In this document: in pieces, positions 16,676 to 23,886 of the stretch
Position numbering within the stretch: the stretch's first letter is position 1
Layout of the letters: each line of letters starts with the position of its first letter
NCBI GenBank assembly: GCA_029551925.1
Contig: JAKPEO010000108.1
Location: 1-23,886, forward strand
Length of the DNA stretch: 23,886 bases
Direction of reading: 5' to 3'
Source: a bacterium
Lineage (GTDB): Bacteria; JAGOBX01
The notes under the pieces: model-generated
The model's input: only the letters and a program-made list of their open reading frames with translations
Databases searched by the model: none
Told to the model about the DNA's origin: nothing
Translations under genes and position numbers: made by a program

Positions 16676-19600
16676 ATGAATACATCTGATTTTTTTGCTG
16701 ACATTTTTAATATTAAAAAATTAGCGCAATTAACTAACGGCAATTATTACGCTATTTCAAATTTGAATTTTTCTGCGGCTGTATTTTTTTCAGTAAAATT
16801 CGCAGATTATATTGACAATCGCAGAATTATTTTTATTTTGCCTGATGATAAATATTTAGAACGATTGATTTTTGAATCTTCTAATTTATCTGCAAACTGC
16901 ATAAAAATCAATATAATATCAAATTCCAAAAAATATAATTATTTGCTGGTTGATAGTTTGGTTAATTTGATTAATCGTTCAAACAAAAATATTTTTGCTT
17001 TGTCGACAGACGCGCTTTTTACGAAATATCCCAAAAGCGAAGATATAAAAAAATCCATTTTATCATTTGAAAAAAACAAAAATTATAATTTTTCCGAAAT
17101 TTTAAATTATTTGAATGATAACGGCTACACTAATATGAAAATAGTGCGCGAGCCGAATGAATATGCTGTGCGCGGCGGTATCATCGATATTTTTCCATCT
17201 AATCTGAATATGCCTTATAGATTAGAATTTTTTGACGAGTTATTAACATCAATCAGAACTTTCGATGTGGTTAGCCAGCGATCTATCAATGAAATTGATA
17301 ATATTAAATTACTGCCGTCATTAACAAATTTAAAAAATGATTTTTTTATTTTTCAAGAATATCTTGACGTTTCTGATGTAGTTGTTATTTACGAGCCGAT
17401 AATATGCCAAAAAAAAAATTATGATTTGACAATTACAGATAACTCGCAAAATTTCGCTATAGATTTCGACAGCGTATTTGCTAATTTTTTGAGATTTGAT
17501 TTGATGCTGCTGCCCGATGAAAAATACAAAAATAAATTTTTGCCGCCTATTGATTCTAATATTATATTTCCTGCGGATTCTAATATAATATCTATTTTAA
17601 AAAGAGCTGCGAATTCTAATAAAAAAATAATATTTACAGTTAATTATGAAACGCAACTCAATAGATTAAAAAGTATTTTAGACAATAATAAATTTTACTA
17701 TCAAATTATAGATTTAAAAAATGAATTTAAAATTGCTGATAACTGCAAATTTTATTTGACTTGCGCAAATTTTATTGAGCCATTTGAATTTATAGATAAG
17801 GAACTAGCGATTATTCCTGAAACAAGTATTACTTCCAAAAAACATATAAAAAATAAATCATCGTTAATAGAAAAAGAGTCTGTCCCTTTTGAAAGTTTTA
17901 CAGAATTAAATGAAAATGATTATGTTGTACATATTGATTACGGCATAGGTATTTATAGAAAAATCGAGCGGCTTGAAATCGATGGTAAAACAACTGATTT
18001 TTTAATGATACAATATGCCGGCGATGGCAAATTGTATCTGCCTGTCGCTCAACTTCATAAGATACAAAAATATATTGGCGCAGGCGATGATGACGCGCCG
18101 CCTTCTTTATATTCGCTTGACGGCAATGCTTGGAACAAAGTCAAACTCAAAGCAAAAAAAGAAATCTGGAAAACAGCCAAAGAATTGTTAGAATTATTTG
18201 CGCGCCGCGCAATAACAAAAGGCATAAGATTTTTGGAAGATACTCCTTGGCAATTAGAATTTGAAGAAGCGTTCTCTTGGGAAGAAACGCCAGACCAATT
18301 GCGCGCGATAGAAGAAATAAAAAGCGATATGGAATCTGATAAGAATATGGATAGATTGCTGTGCGGAGATGTCGGCTATGGCAAAACCGAAGTCGCAGCG
18401 CGCGCAATTTTTAAATGTCTGATGTCAAACTATCAAGCGGCGATTCTTTGTCCTACTACTATATTAGCGCAGCAGCATTATAATACTTTCAAAGATAGAT
18501 TGGCTGGTTATCCTTTTAAAGTTGAAATGTTGAGCAGATTCAAAACGCCAAAAGAGCAAAAAGAAATAATTAAAAAATTAAAGGGCGGCGAAGTTGATGT
18601 AATTATCGGCACGCATAGATTATTACAAGCGGATGTAAAATTTAAAAATTTAGGATTATTAGTAATTGACGAAGAACAGCGTTTTGGCGTCCGCCACAAA
18701 GAAAAAATCAAGCAATTAAAATATTCAGTGTCAGTATTGACAATGACAGCAACGCCGATCCCGCGCACTCTGCATATTTCGCTGCTCGGAATCCGCGATA
18801 TTAGCATAATTCAAACTCCGCCAAAAGGCAGAATTCCAGTAAAAGTAATAGTGAGCGAAATCAACGATAAGATAATAAAAGAAGCGATAGAATTTGAATT
18901 AGCGCGCGGCGGGCAAGTATTTTTTATGCATAATAGAATCGAAGATTTAGAAAAAATTAAGTTGAAAATAAACGCTTTGATACCGTATTGTAAAATTGCG
19001 ATTTTGCACGGGCAATTAAATCCGGAAGAAATTGAAAATAGAATGCTCGATTTTATAAATAAAAAATACGATTTATTATTATCAACGACAATAATTGAAA
19101 ATGGCATTGATATTCCAAATGTCAATACTTTAATAGTGTCAGATTCAGATAGATATGGATTATCGCAATTATATCAAATTAAAGGAAGAATAGGCAGAAC
19201 AGATATACAGGCATACGCTTATTTTTTACATAAAGGTCAAAATCTGTTAAGTTCTGATTCAAAAAAAAGATTGGCTGTATTATCGCGCTATACTGAATTA
19301 GGCGCAGGATTTAAAATTGCAATGTCTGATTTATCGATTCGCGGCGCAGGCAATATTATAGGCACAGAACAACACGGACTGATTATTGAAATCGGCTACG
19401 AACTTTATTGCAAATTATTAACTGAAACCATCAGACGCCTGTTAATGGATAATCAAATATCTTATGAAGAAATTGAAATTGACGAGCCGCAAATAAATAT
19501 ACAGATTCAAGATTCCGCTTATATTCCAGACGAGTATATTGAAGATTCAAAGACTAAAATTGAAATCTATAAAAAACTCAGTCGCTGTCTTAATTATGAA

Positions 19601-19939
19601 GATTACTATTCGCTAATAAAAGAATTGTTTGATAGATTCGGCAAGCCGCCAATGCCTGTAAATAATCTGCTTGCTATTGTCGAATTGAAAATAATCGCAT
19701 ATCAAAATAATATCAGCGAAATTTCATTCAAACAAAATAAAGTAAAAATTAAAACTTCTAATATCGAATTATTACAAAAAATTAAATTTGATAGAGACAC
19801 GCATAGCGACGAGGGAACGCCAAATATTTTTTACTTTAAAATTTTAGATAATTATACGCTTGACGAAAAAATTGATTTTTTGAAAAGCAAACTCAAAAAA
19901 ATTAAAATGACACCTTTAAATTCGCAGATTAATTCGTAA
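16676..19939 (+). CDS. mfd: Transcription-repair coupling factor Mfd
   Basis: A 1087-residue Mfd, slightly shorter than typical. It removes RNA polymerase stalled at DNA damage and recruits UvrA for excision repair. The UvrB-like N-terminus includes VRGGIIDIFP with Arg166. The RNA-polymerase-binding CarD-like domain starts near ENDYVVHIDYGIG (about 413). The RecG-like motor has GDVGYGKT (about 564-571), DEEQ from Asp665, TMTATPIPRTL, STTIIENGIDIPN and GRIGR near 838. The TRCF C-terminal domain occupies about 940-1087. All motor motifs appear intact. Its ribosome site is weak, 54 bases after the HDOD gene, so it is probably read through from the TPR operon. It ends 2 bases from the convergent ferredoxin gene. 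Confidence 0.97.
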   Translation: MNTSDFFADIFNIKKLAQLTNGNYYAISNLNFSAAVFFSVKFADYIDNRRIIFILPDDKYLERLIFESSNLSANCIKINIISNSKKYNYLLVDSLVNLINRSNKNIFALSTDALFTKYPKSEDIKKSILSFEKNKNYNFSEILNYLNDNGYTNMKIVREPNEYAVRGGIIDIFPSNLNMPYRLEFFDELLTSIRTFDVVSQRSINEIDNIKLLPSLTNLKNDFFIFQEYLDVSDVVVIYEPIICQKKNYDLTITDNSQNFAIDFDSVFANFLRFDLMLLPDEKYKNKFLPPIDSNIIFPADSNIISILKRAANSNKKIIFTVNYETQLNRLKSILDNNKFYYQIIDLKNEFKIADNCKFYLTCANFIEPFEFIDKELAIIPETSITSKKHIKNKSSLIEKESVPFESFTELNENDYVVHIDYGIGIYRKIERLEIDGKTTDFLMIQYAGDGKLYLPVAQLHKIQKYIGAGDDDAPPSLYSLDGNAWNKVKLKAKKEIWKTAKELLELFARRAITKGIRFLEDTPWQLEFEEAFSWEETPDQLRAIEEIKSDMESDKNMDRLLCGDVGYGKTEVAARAIFKCLMSNYQAAILCPTTILAQQHYNTFKDRLAGYPFKVEMLSRFKTPKEQKEIIKKLKGGEVDVIIGTHRLLQADVKFKNLGLLVIDEEQRFGVRHKEKIKQLKYSVSVLTMTATPIPRTLHISLLGIRDISIIQTPPKGRIPVKVIVSEINDKIIKEAIEFELARGGQVFFMHNRIEDLEKIKLKINALIPYCKIAILHGQLNPEEIENRMLDFINKKYDLLLSTTIIENGIDIPNVNTLIVSDSDRYGLSQLYQIKGRIGRTDIQAYAYFLHKGQNLLSSDSKKRLAVLSRYTELGAGFKIAMSDLSIRGAGNIIGTEQHGLIIEIGYELYCKLLTETIRRLLMDNQISYEEIEIDEPQINIQIQDSAYIPDEYIEDSKTKIEIYKKLSRCLNYEDYYSLIKELFDRFGKPPMPVNNLLAIVELKIIAYQNNISEISFKQNKVKIKTSNIELLQKIKFDRDTHSDEGTPNIFYFKILDNYTLDEKIDFLKSKLKKIKMTPLNSQINS

Positions 19940-19941
19940 TA

Positions 19942-20733
19942 TCACATCAAAAAATCTGCTGCTTTTAAATTTGGATGTCTGTATCTTTTGCGGCCGATTG
20001 TTTTTTTGCCTAATTCGATTGCTTCTGACGGACACCACTGAATACAAGCCATACATTGTTCGCAGCGGTCGCGCCAAATAATTTTGCCGTCTTTTATTTC
20101 GATATTATTAACAGGGCAGATTTTTATGCATAATTGGCAATTTACGCATTTTTCGTTTGTCCAGAACTCTTTTGCTGCCTGTGAAATTTTTTTTATTCCC
20201 GCATTGTAAATTATGTCGGTAAAAAGAAAATTTACAATAAAAAAATTTTTTTCAATTTTATGGACGCTTTTAGAATTGATTATTTTTACTATTTCATCTA
20301 TTTGTTTTTTTGATTGTTCAAATAGTTTATTTTGCGTTTCTATCGGTTTTGCACCGTAAAGCGGTAAATAATTGCCCGGCATTTTGATGCCAAATCCTGC
20401 TGATAATTGCCTGCCTTTATTTTTTAGTTTTTTGGTTAATTGTAAAAGCGTGCCTGCGCCAAATCCGCCGTAATTCATTACTGCAAAAATATAAGGATTC
20501 CCATCAAATTCAATAGCGTCGATAAATCTATGCAGTATTAAAGGCATACCCCACGCATAAACTGGAAATACAATTCCAATACGCTCAATATCTTTTGAAA
20601 TTTTGATTTTTTCGCTGTTTTTTAATTCTTTTGCAATTGATAACAGCGAACAATTTTGCAGATGTTCAGATATTTGTCTGGCAATTACAAACGAATTGCC
20701 TGTACCGGAAAAATAATAGATAAGATTTTTCAT
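19942..20733 (-). CDS. EFR1-type flavodoxin plus 2[4Fe-4S] ferredoxin
   Basis: A 263-residue cytoplasmic electron-transfer protein. The N-terminus YYFSGTGNSFVIARQI is a flavodoxin FMN-phosphate loop, and the flavodoxin-like fold runs to about 190. Two ferredoxin clusters follow: CVNCQLCIKICP and CEQCMACIQWCP, each with the regular Cx2Cx2Cx3CP spacing. The architecture matches the EFR1 (flavodoxin/ferrodoxin) family of anaerobes, whose physiological partner is usually unknown. Its ATG overlaps the lolD stop as TAATG at 20731-20735, so the two are coupled. Sharing a transcript with iorA suggests it may exchange electrons with that ferredoxin-using enzyme (inference). Confidence 0.88.
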   Translation of the reverse strand: MKNLIYYFSGTGNSFVIARQISEHLQNCSLLSIAKELKNSEKIKISKDIERIGIVFPVYAWGMPLILHRFIDAIEFDGNPYIFAVMNYGGFGAGTLLQLTKKLKNKGRQLSAGFGIKMPGNYLPLYGAKPIETQNKLFEQSKKQIDEIVKIINSKSVHKIEKNFFIVNFLFTDIIYNAGIKKISQAAKEFWTNEKCVNCQLCIKICPVNNIEIKDGKIIWRDRCEQCMACIQWCPSEAIELGKKTIGRKRYRHPNLKAADFLM

Positions 20734-21431
20734 TATTTCGCCTCTTTTATATATTCATTTAATTTTCCATTATTTAAATAAAATTTTTTGTGCGGCTTAT
20801 TTGAAATATCAGAATCGTGCGTGACAATTATTATTGTGGTTTTATATTCATCATTAATTTTCCAAAATAAATCAAATACTACGCCTGCTGTGTCATTATC
20901 TAAATTGCCGGTTGGTTCATCAGCAAGCAATAATTTCGGATTATTGATTAATGCTCGACAGATAGCAGCACGTTGCTGTTCGCCGCCAGATAATTGATTT
21001 GGAAAATGTCCGCGCCTTTCGTAAATGCCGAGTTTATTCATTAGTTCCAAAGCAAATTCCTTTTTCGATTTAATATTAAATTCATTAATTTGGACTGGTA
21101 TCAATATATTTTCAAATGCTGTAAAATCCATTAATAAATGATGAAATTGAAAAACAAAACCGATTTCTAAATTACGCAGTTCATTTAATCTATTGTCAGT
21201 TAATTTTGTTATATCTAAATCATTAAAAAAAATTGCTCCGCTATCCGGTTTATCTAATCCTCCAATTAAATGCAGCAATGTGCTTTTACCTGAACCGCTT
21301 TTACCTGAAATAATATTAATACTATTTTTTTTTATTGAAAATGTCGTATTTTCTAAAACTTTTATAATATTATCCGCTTGTCTGTAAATTTTAGTTAAAT
21401 CAATAACATTTAAAATAATATCATTATTCAT
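20733..21431 (-). CDS. lolD: LolD-type ABC transporter ATPase
   Basis: ATP-binding subunit of the Lol complex that pulls lipoproteins off the inner membrane for delivery to the outer membrane. Walker A is GKSGSGKS, the signature LSGGEQQR, Walker B LLLADEPTGNLD, and the switch histidine lies in VTHDSD. I start at ATG 21431 (MNNDIILN), with GAGG nine bases upstream and an 8-base overlap with lolC; a TTG five codons earlier is possible but less likely. The protein is 232 residues, normal for LolD. A MacB-type ATPase could look similar, but the neighbouring permease supports Lol. Confidence 0.9.
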   Translation of the reverse strand: MNNDIILNVIDLTKIYRQADNIIKVLENTTFSIKKNSINIISGKSGSGKSTLLHLIGGLDKPDSGAIFFNDLDITKLTDNRLNELRNLEIGFVFQFHHLLMDFTAFENILIPVQINEFNIKSKKEFALELMNKLGIYERRGHFPNQLSGGEQQRAAICRALINNPKLLLADEPTGNLDNDTAGVVFDLFWKINDEYKTTIIIVTHDSDISNKPHKKFYLNNGKLNEYIKEAK

Positions 21432-22653
21432 TTCTAATTGCCTCAATAGGATTCAATTTTGACGCGCGATATGCGGGATAAATAGATGTTAATAAACATA
21501 TTGATACAGCGGTTCCGCAGATAATAACCAAATCTAAAATTTGAATTTGTATCGGCAATTTTTCAATATAATATACATCTCCGGGAATAGTGATATTATA
21601 TTTTTGTATTATAAAACTTGCAATCACCCCGATAATTAAACCAGACACAGCGCCGATTATTCCTATTAGCAGTCCTTTAATTAGAAATATCCGCAATATA
21701 GAATTTTGCGAGACTCCGAGCGAACGCAATATTCCGATTTCTTTTGTTTTTATTACTATCAGCACAATAATCGAACTCGCAATATTAAGCGCCGCTACTG
21801 CTATTATTAATGTTAATATTATAAACATCGCCAATTTTTCTAATTTCAATGCGGCAAATAAATTTTGGTTCATATAAATCCAAGAATAAGCGATTAACTC
21901 ATAATTTAGCGTTTCAGTAATTTTTTTTGCGATATTTTCAGCATTGTGAATATCTTGAATTTTTACTTCATAGCCGGTGATGGCATTATTTTTTTTAAAT
22001 AATGATTGAATAACTGATAAATGCGAATATGCGAAAGAATTATCGTATTCGAACATTCCTGTTTTGAAAATTCCTAAAATTTTAAATTTTTTGATGCTCG
22101 GCATAATGCCAAACGCTGAATATGTTATTTGCGCAGGAATAACAGTTATTTCATCGCCGACAGATACTCCTAATCTTTTTGCTAAATAAACACCGATGAA
22201 TAGCCCCTCTTCGCCGCGATCAAATTTTTCTCCGCCTTCTATTAACGATGAATAAATATTTGTAATCTGTTTGTCTAATTCAGGTATTACTCCTTTTATT
22301 GCAACGGCAAAACTGCCGTATTCAGAGCGCAATAAAACATTATCTAAAAATATCGGACTTGTTAATATCACACCTGTTGTTTTATTGATTTTATCTAAAA
22401 TTTCAGGGTTATTATTTTGGTATTTGCCAACTACTGGCATAACAGTTATATGTGAATTTACGCCAATTATTTTTGATTGAAGATAATCATCAAATCCGTT
22501 CATTACTCCTAATACGATTATTAATGTTGTTACGCCGATAGCCACTCCGATAATGGATATGTAATTCATTATCTTAATGAATACAAGATTATTTTTTCCA
22601 CGAAAATACCGAAGCGCTATAAAAAAATCAAAAACTAATTTTTTTAGAGTCAT
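21424..22653 (-). CDS. lolC: LolC/LolE-type lipoprotein-releasing permease
   Basis: A 409-residue inner-membrane permease with a FtsX-like C-terminal domain. The first membrane segment lies about 30-50, directly followed by GVMNGFDDYLQSKIIGVNSH, typical of LolC/LolE. A periplasmic domain covers about 55-265, and three further membrane segments lie about 270-300, 320-350 and 370-395. PAYRASKLNPIEAIR near the end is the usual FtsX-family finish. Only one permease gene is present here, so it may act as a homodimer (LolF-like) or have a partner elsewhere. It starts 5 bases after iorA and overlaps lolD. Confidence 0.9.
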   Translation of the reverse strand: MTLKKLVFDFFIALRYFRGKNNLVFIKIMNYISIIGVAIGVTTLIIVLGVMNGFDDYLQSKIIGVNSHITVMPVVGKYQNNNPEILDKINKTTGVILTSPIFLDNVLLRSEYGSFAVAIKGVIPELDKQITNIYSSLIEGGEKFDRGEEGLFIGVYLAKRLGVSVGDEITVIPAQITYSAFGIMPSIKKFKILGIFKTGMFEYDNSFAYSHLSVIQSLFKKNNAITGYEVKIQDIHNAENIAKKITETLNYELIAYSWIYMNQNLFAALKLEKLAMFIILTLIIAVAALNIASSIIVLIVIKTKEIGILRSLGVSQNSILRIFLIKGLLIGIIGAVSGLIIGVIASFIIQKYNITIPGDVYYIEKLPIQIQILDLVIICGTAVSICLLTSIYPAYRASKLNPIEAIRNE

Positions 22654-22658
22654 AATAG

Positions 22659-23886
22659 TTAAGATTTTTTACGAACAGCAATAGCGTCACAATCGCATAC
22701 TTGCTTGCATACAGCGCAAGCAAAACAAAGTTCTTTATTAATTACAATCTCATCTTTTATAATCTGTATTGCTGGACAGCCGGTATTAACGCAATTCATA
22801 CATTTTTTGCATTTGTCATTATCTATCGCAAAATAAATTGTTTTTTTCTTTTTATCGAGCAATGCGCAAGGAGCTTGCGCTATGATTATTGACGGCTTGC
22901 CGAGCGCTAAATGTTTGTCTAATATTTCTGTAAATTTTTTCATATTTAACGGATTAACAGTATCTACCGCATCTTTGTCAAAGCCCAAGCCCAATACTAA
23001 TTTAGCATAATCGACCGCTACGGTTTCTTTGCCTGAAAGCGTATAGCCAGTGCCTGGATGATGTTGATGTCCTGTCATTGCTGTAATGCGATTATCAAGT
23101 ATTATTAATGTAATGTTTGCTTTGTTATAAAGAGCATCAATTATTCCGGTAATGCCGGAATGAACAAAAGTCGAATCTCCGATAACAGCAACAACTTTTT
23201 TTTCATATTCAGGTATCGCTTTTATCATTCCTATTGAAACGCCTACTGCCGCGCCCATACATATACAAGTATCCATACTATTTAAAGGCGGCATCCCGCC
23301 AAGCGTATAGCAGCCTATATCGCCGGTAACAATTAATTTTTTATCGCGCAATACTACGAACGCCGGACGATGCGGACAGCCGGCGCATAATATCGGCGGA
23401 CGCGGCGGTAATTCCATATCTAATCTTATTTGCGATATTTTTTGATTTAATAATCTATCTTTTAATATATCCACATTTAATTCGCCGCAATTAGGTATTA
23501 ATGATTTGCCGGTAATTTTAACATTCAACCGCAATTTCAAAATTTCTTCTTCTAAAAAACCGTCTAATTCTTCGACTATAATCAACTCGTCTTTTCCTTT
23601 TGCAAATTCTTTGATTAATTCATCAGGCACAGGATGAACCATCGCTAATTTTAAAATGTCAATATCGTCTATAATTTCGCGGACATAATTATATATCACT
23701 CCGGAAGTTATAATACCTATATTTTTTTTTGTTTTATTTTCTGATTTATAAATAAAATTTAGGGTGCTTGTATTATTGTATTTTCTAATATCTATTATTT
23801 TTTTTTCTAATATAGGATGCAGCGCTCGTGAGTTTTTTGGCACTGCTAAATACTTTTCTACATTTCTTTCAAATCCTAATTTTATT
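22659..23886 (-). CDS. iorA: Indolepyruvate ferredoxin oxidoreductase alpha subunit, partial
   Basis: The C-terminal two thirds (about 408 codons) of IorA, whose N-terminus lies beyond the right edge. The frame is open to the edge, with GFERNVEKYLAVPKNSRALH matching the middle of the family, so the ATG-less start near 23843 is not real. The enzyme oxidises aryl pyruvates from aromatic amino acids to acyl-CoA, passing electrons to ferredoxin. CAGCPHRP, the TPP-binding GDIGCYTLG and GDSTFVHSG, and TAMTGHQHHPGTG are classical. Two [4Fe-4S] motifs close the protein: CKKCMNCVNTGCP and CFACAVCKQVCDCDAI; the usual Pro after the last Cys of the second is Asp. The partner iorB is not downstream; lolC follows after 5 bases. 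Confidence 0.93.
   Translation of the reverse strand, partial: IKLGFERNVEKYLAVPKNSRALHPILEKKIIDIRKYNNTSTLNFIYKSENKTKKNIGIITSGVIYNYVREIIDDIDILKLAMVHPVPDELIKEFAKGKDELIIVEELDGFLEEEILKLRLNVKITGKSLIPNCGELNVDILKDRLLNQKISQIRLDMELPPRPPILCAGCPHRPAFVVLRDKKLIVTGDIGCYTLGGMPPLNSMDTCICMGAAVGVSIGMIKAIPEYEKKVVAVIGDSTFVHSGITGIIDALYNKANITLIILDNRITAMTGHQHHPGTGYTLSGKETVAVDYAKLVLGLGFDKDAVDTVNPLNMKKFTEILDKHLALGKPSIIIAQAPCALLDKKKKTIYFAIDNDKCKKCMNCVNTGCPAIQIIKDEIVINKELCFACAVCKQVCDCDAIAVRKKS

Noticed and set aside
21432-21446. TTG start for lolD
   Set aside because: ATG 21431 has a well-placed GAGG; the extra five residues are not needed.

Overview
The window comes from an AT-rich bacterium with a standard bacterial code (TGA is used as a stop, for example at 1892-1894, 3951-3953 and 6093-6095). 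LolC/LolD-type lipoprotein export and heptose-activation genes point to an outer membrane. A 2-oxoacid:ferredoxin oxidoreductase (IorA) and a flavodoxin-ferredoxin fusion protein point to anaerobic, ferredoxin-based metabolism. I cannot name the phylum with confidence. An uncultivated low-GC Gram-negative lineage (Elusimicrobia- or Omnitrophica-like) would fit, but that is inference.

Layout. Positions 1-910 are mostly non-coding: two islands of short dyad-rich repeats, a broken small secreted-peptide gene, an orphan coding-like fragment on the minus strand, and the promoter/leader of the first operon. Positions 911-6095 (+) form a tightly packed operon: two tandem divergent Ddl-like ATP-grasp ligases, an RfaE1-type sugar kinase, an RfaE2-type nucleotidyltransferase fused to a GT2 glycosyltransferase, and a transketolase C-terminal half. 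Positions 6131-10170 (-) form a ClC/KtrB/KtrA ion-transport operon. Enolase (10282-11565, -) has its own promoter and terminator. Positions 11762-19939 (+) hold two exported TPR proteins, an HDOD protein and Mfd. Positions 19942-23886 (-) hold a partial iorA, a LolC-type permease, LolD and an EFR1-type flavodoxin/ferredoxin.

How the genes fit together. Transketolase makes sedoheptulose 7-phosphate, the precursor of heptose. The RfaE1 and RfaE2 activities phosphorylate and nucleotidylate heptose, and the GT2 domain could transfer a sugar. The two ATP-grasp proteins in the same transcript suggest that an amide or peptide bond is made as well, so the operon may build an unusual envelope glycoconjugate (inference). 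The ClC-KtrB-KtrA operon joins K+ uptake to Cl-/H+ transport. The second TPR protein is odd: a periplasmic TPR array, a long Phe/Asn/Asp-rich disordered tract and a ComEA-like helix-hairpin-helix end.

The most promising leads are the 911-6095 operon and the TPR/Phe-rich/HhH protein. No tRNA, rRNA, CRISPR array, insertion sequence or phage gene was recognised.
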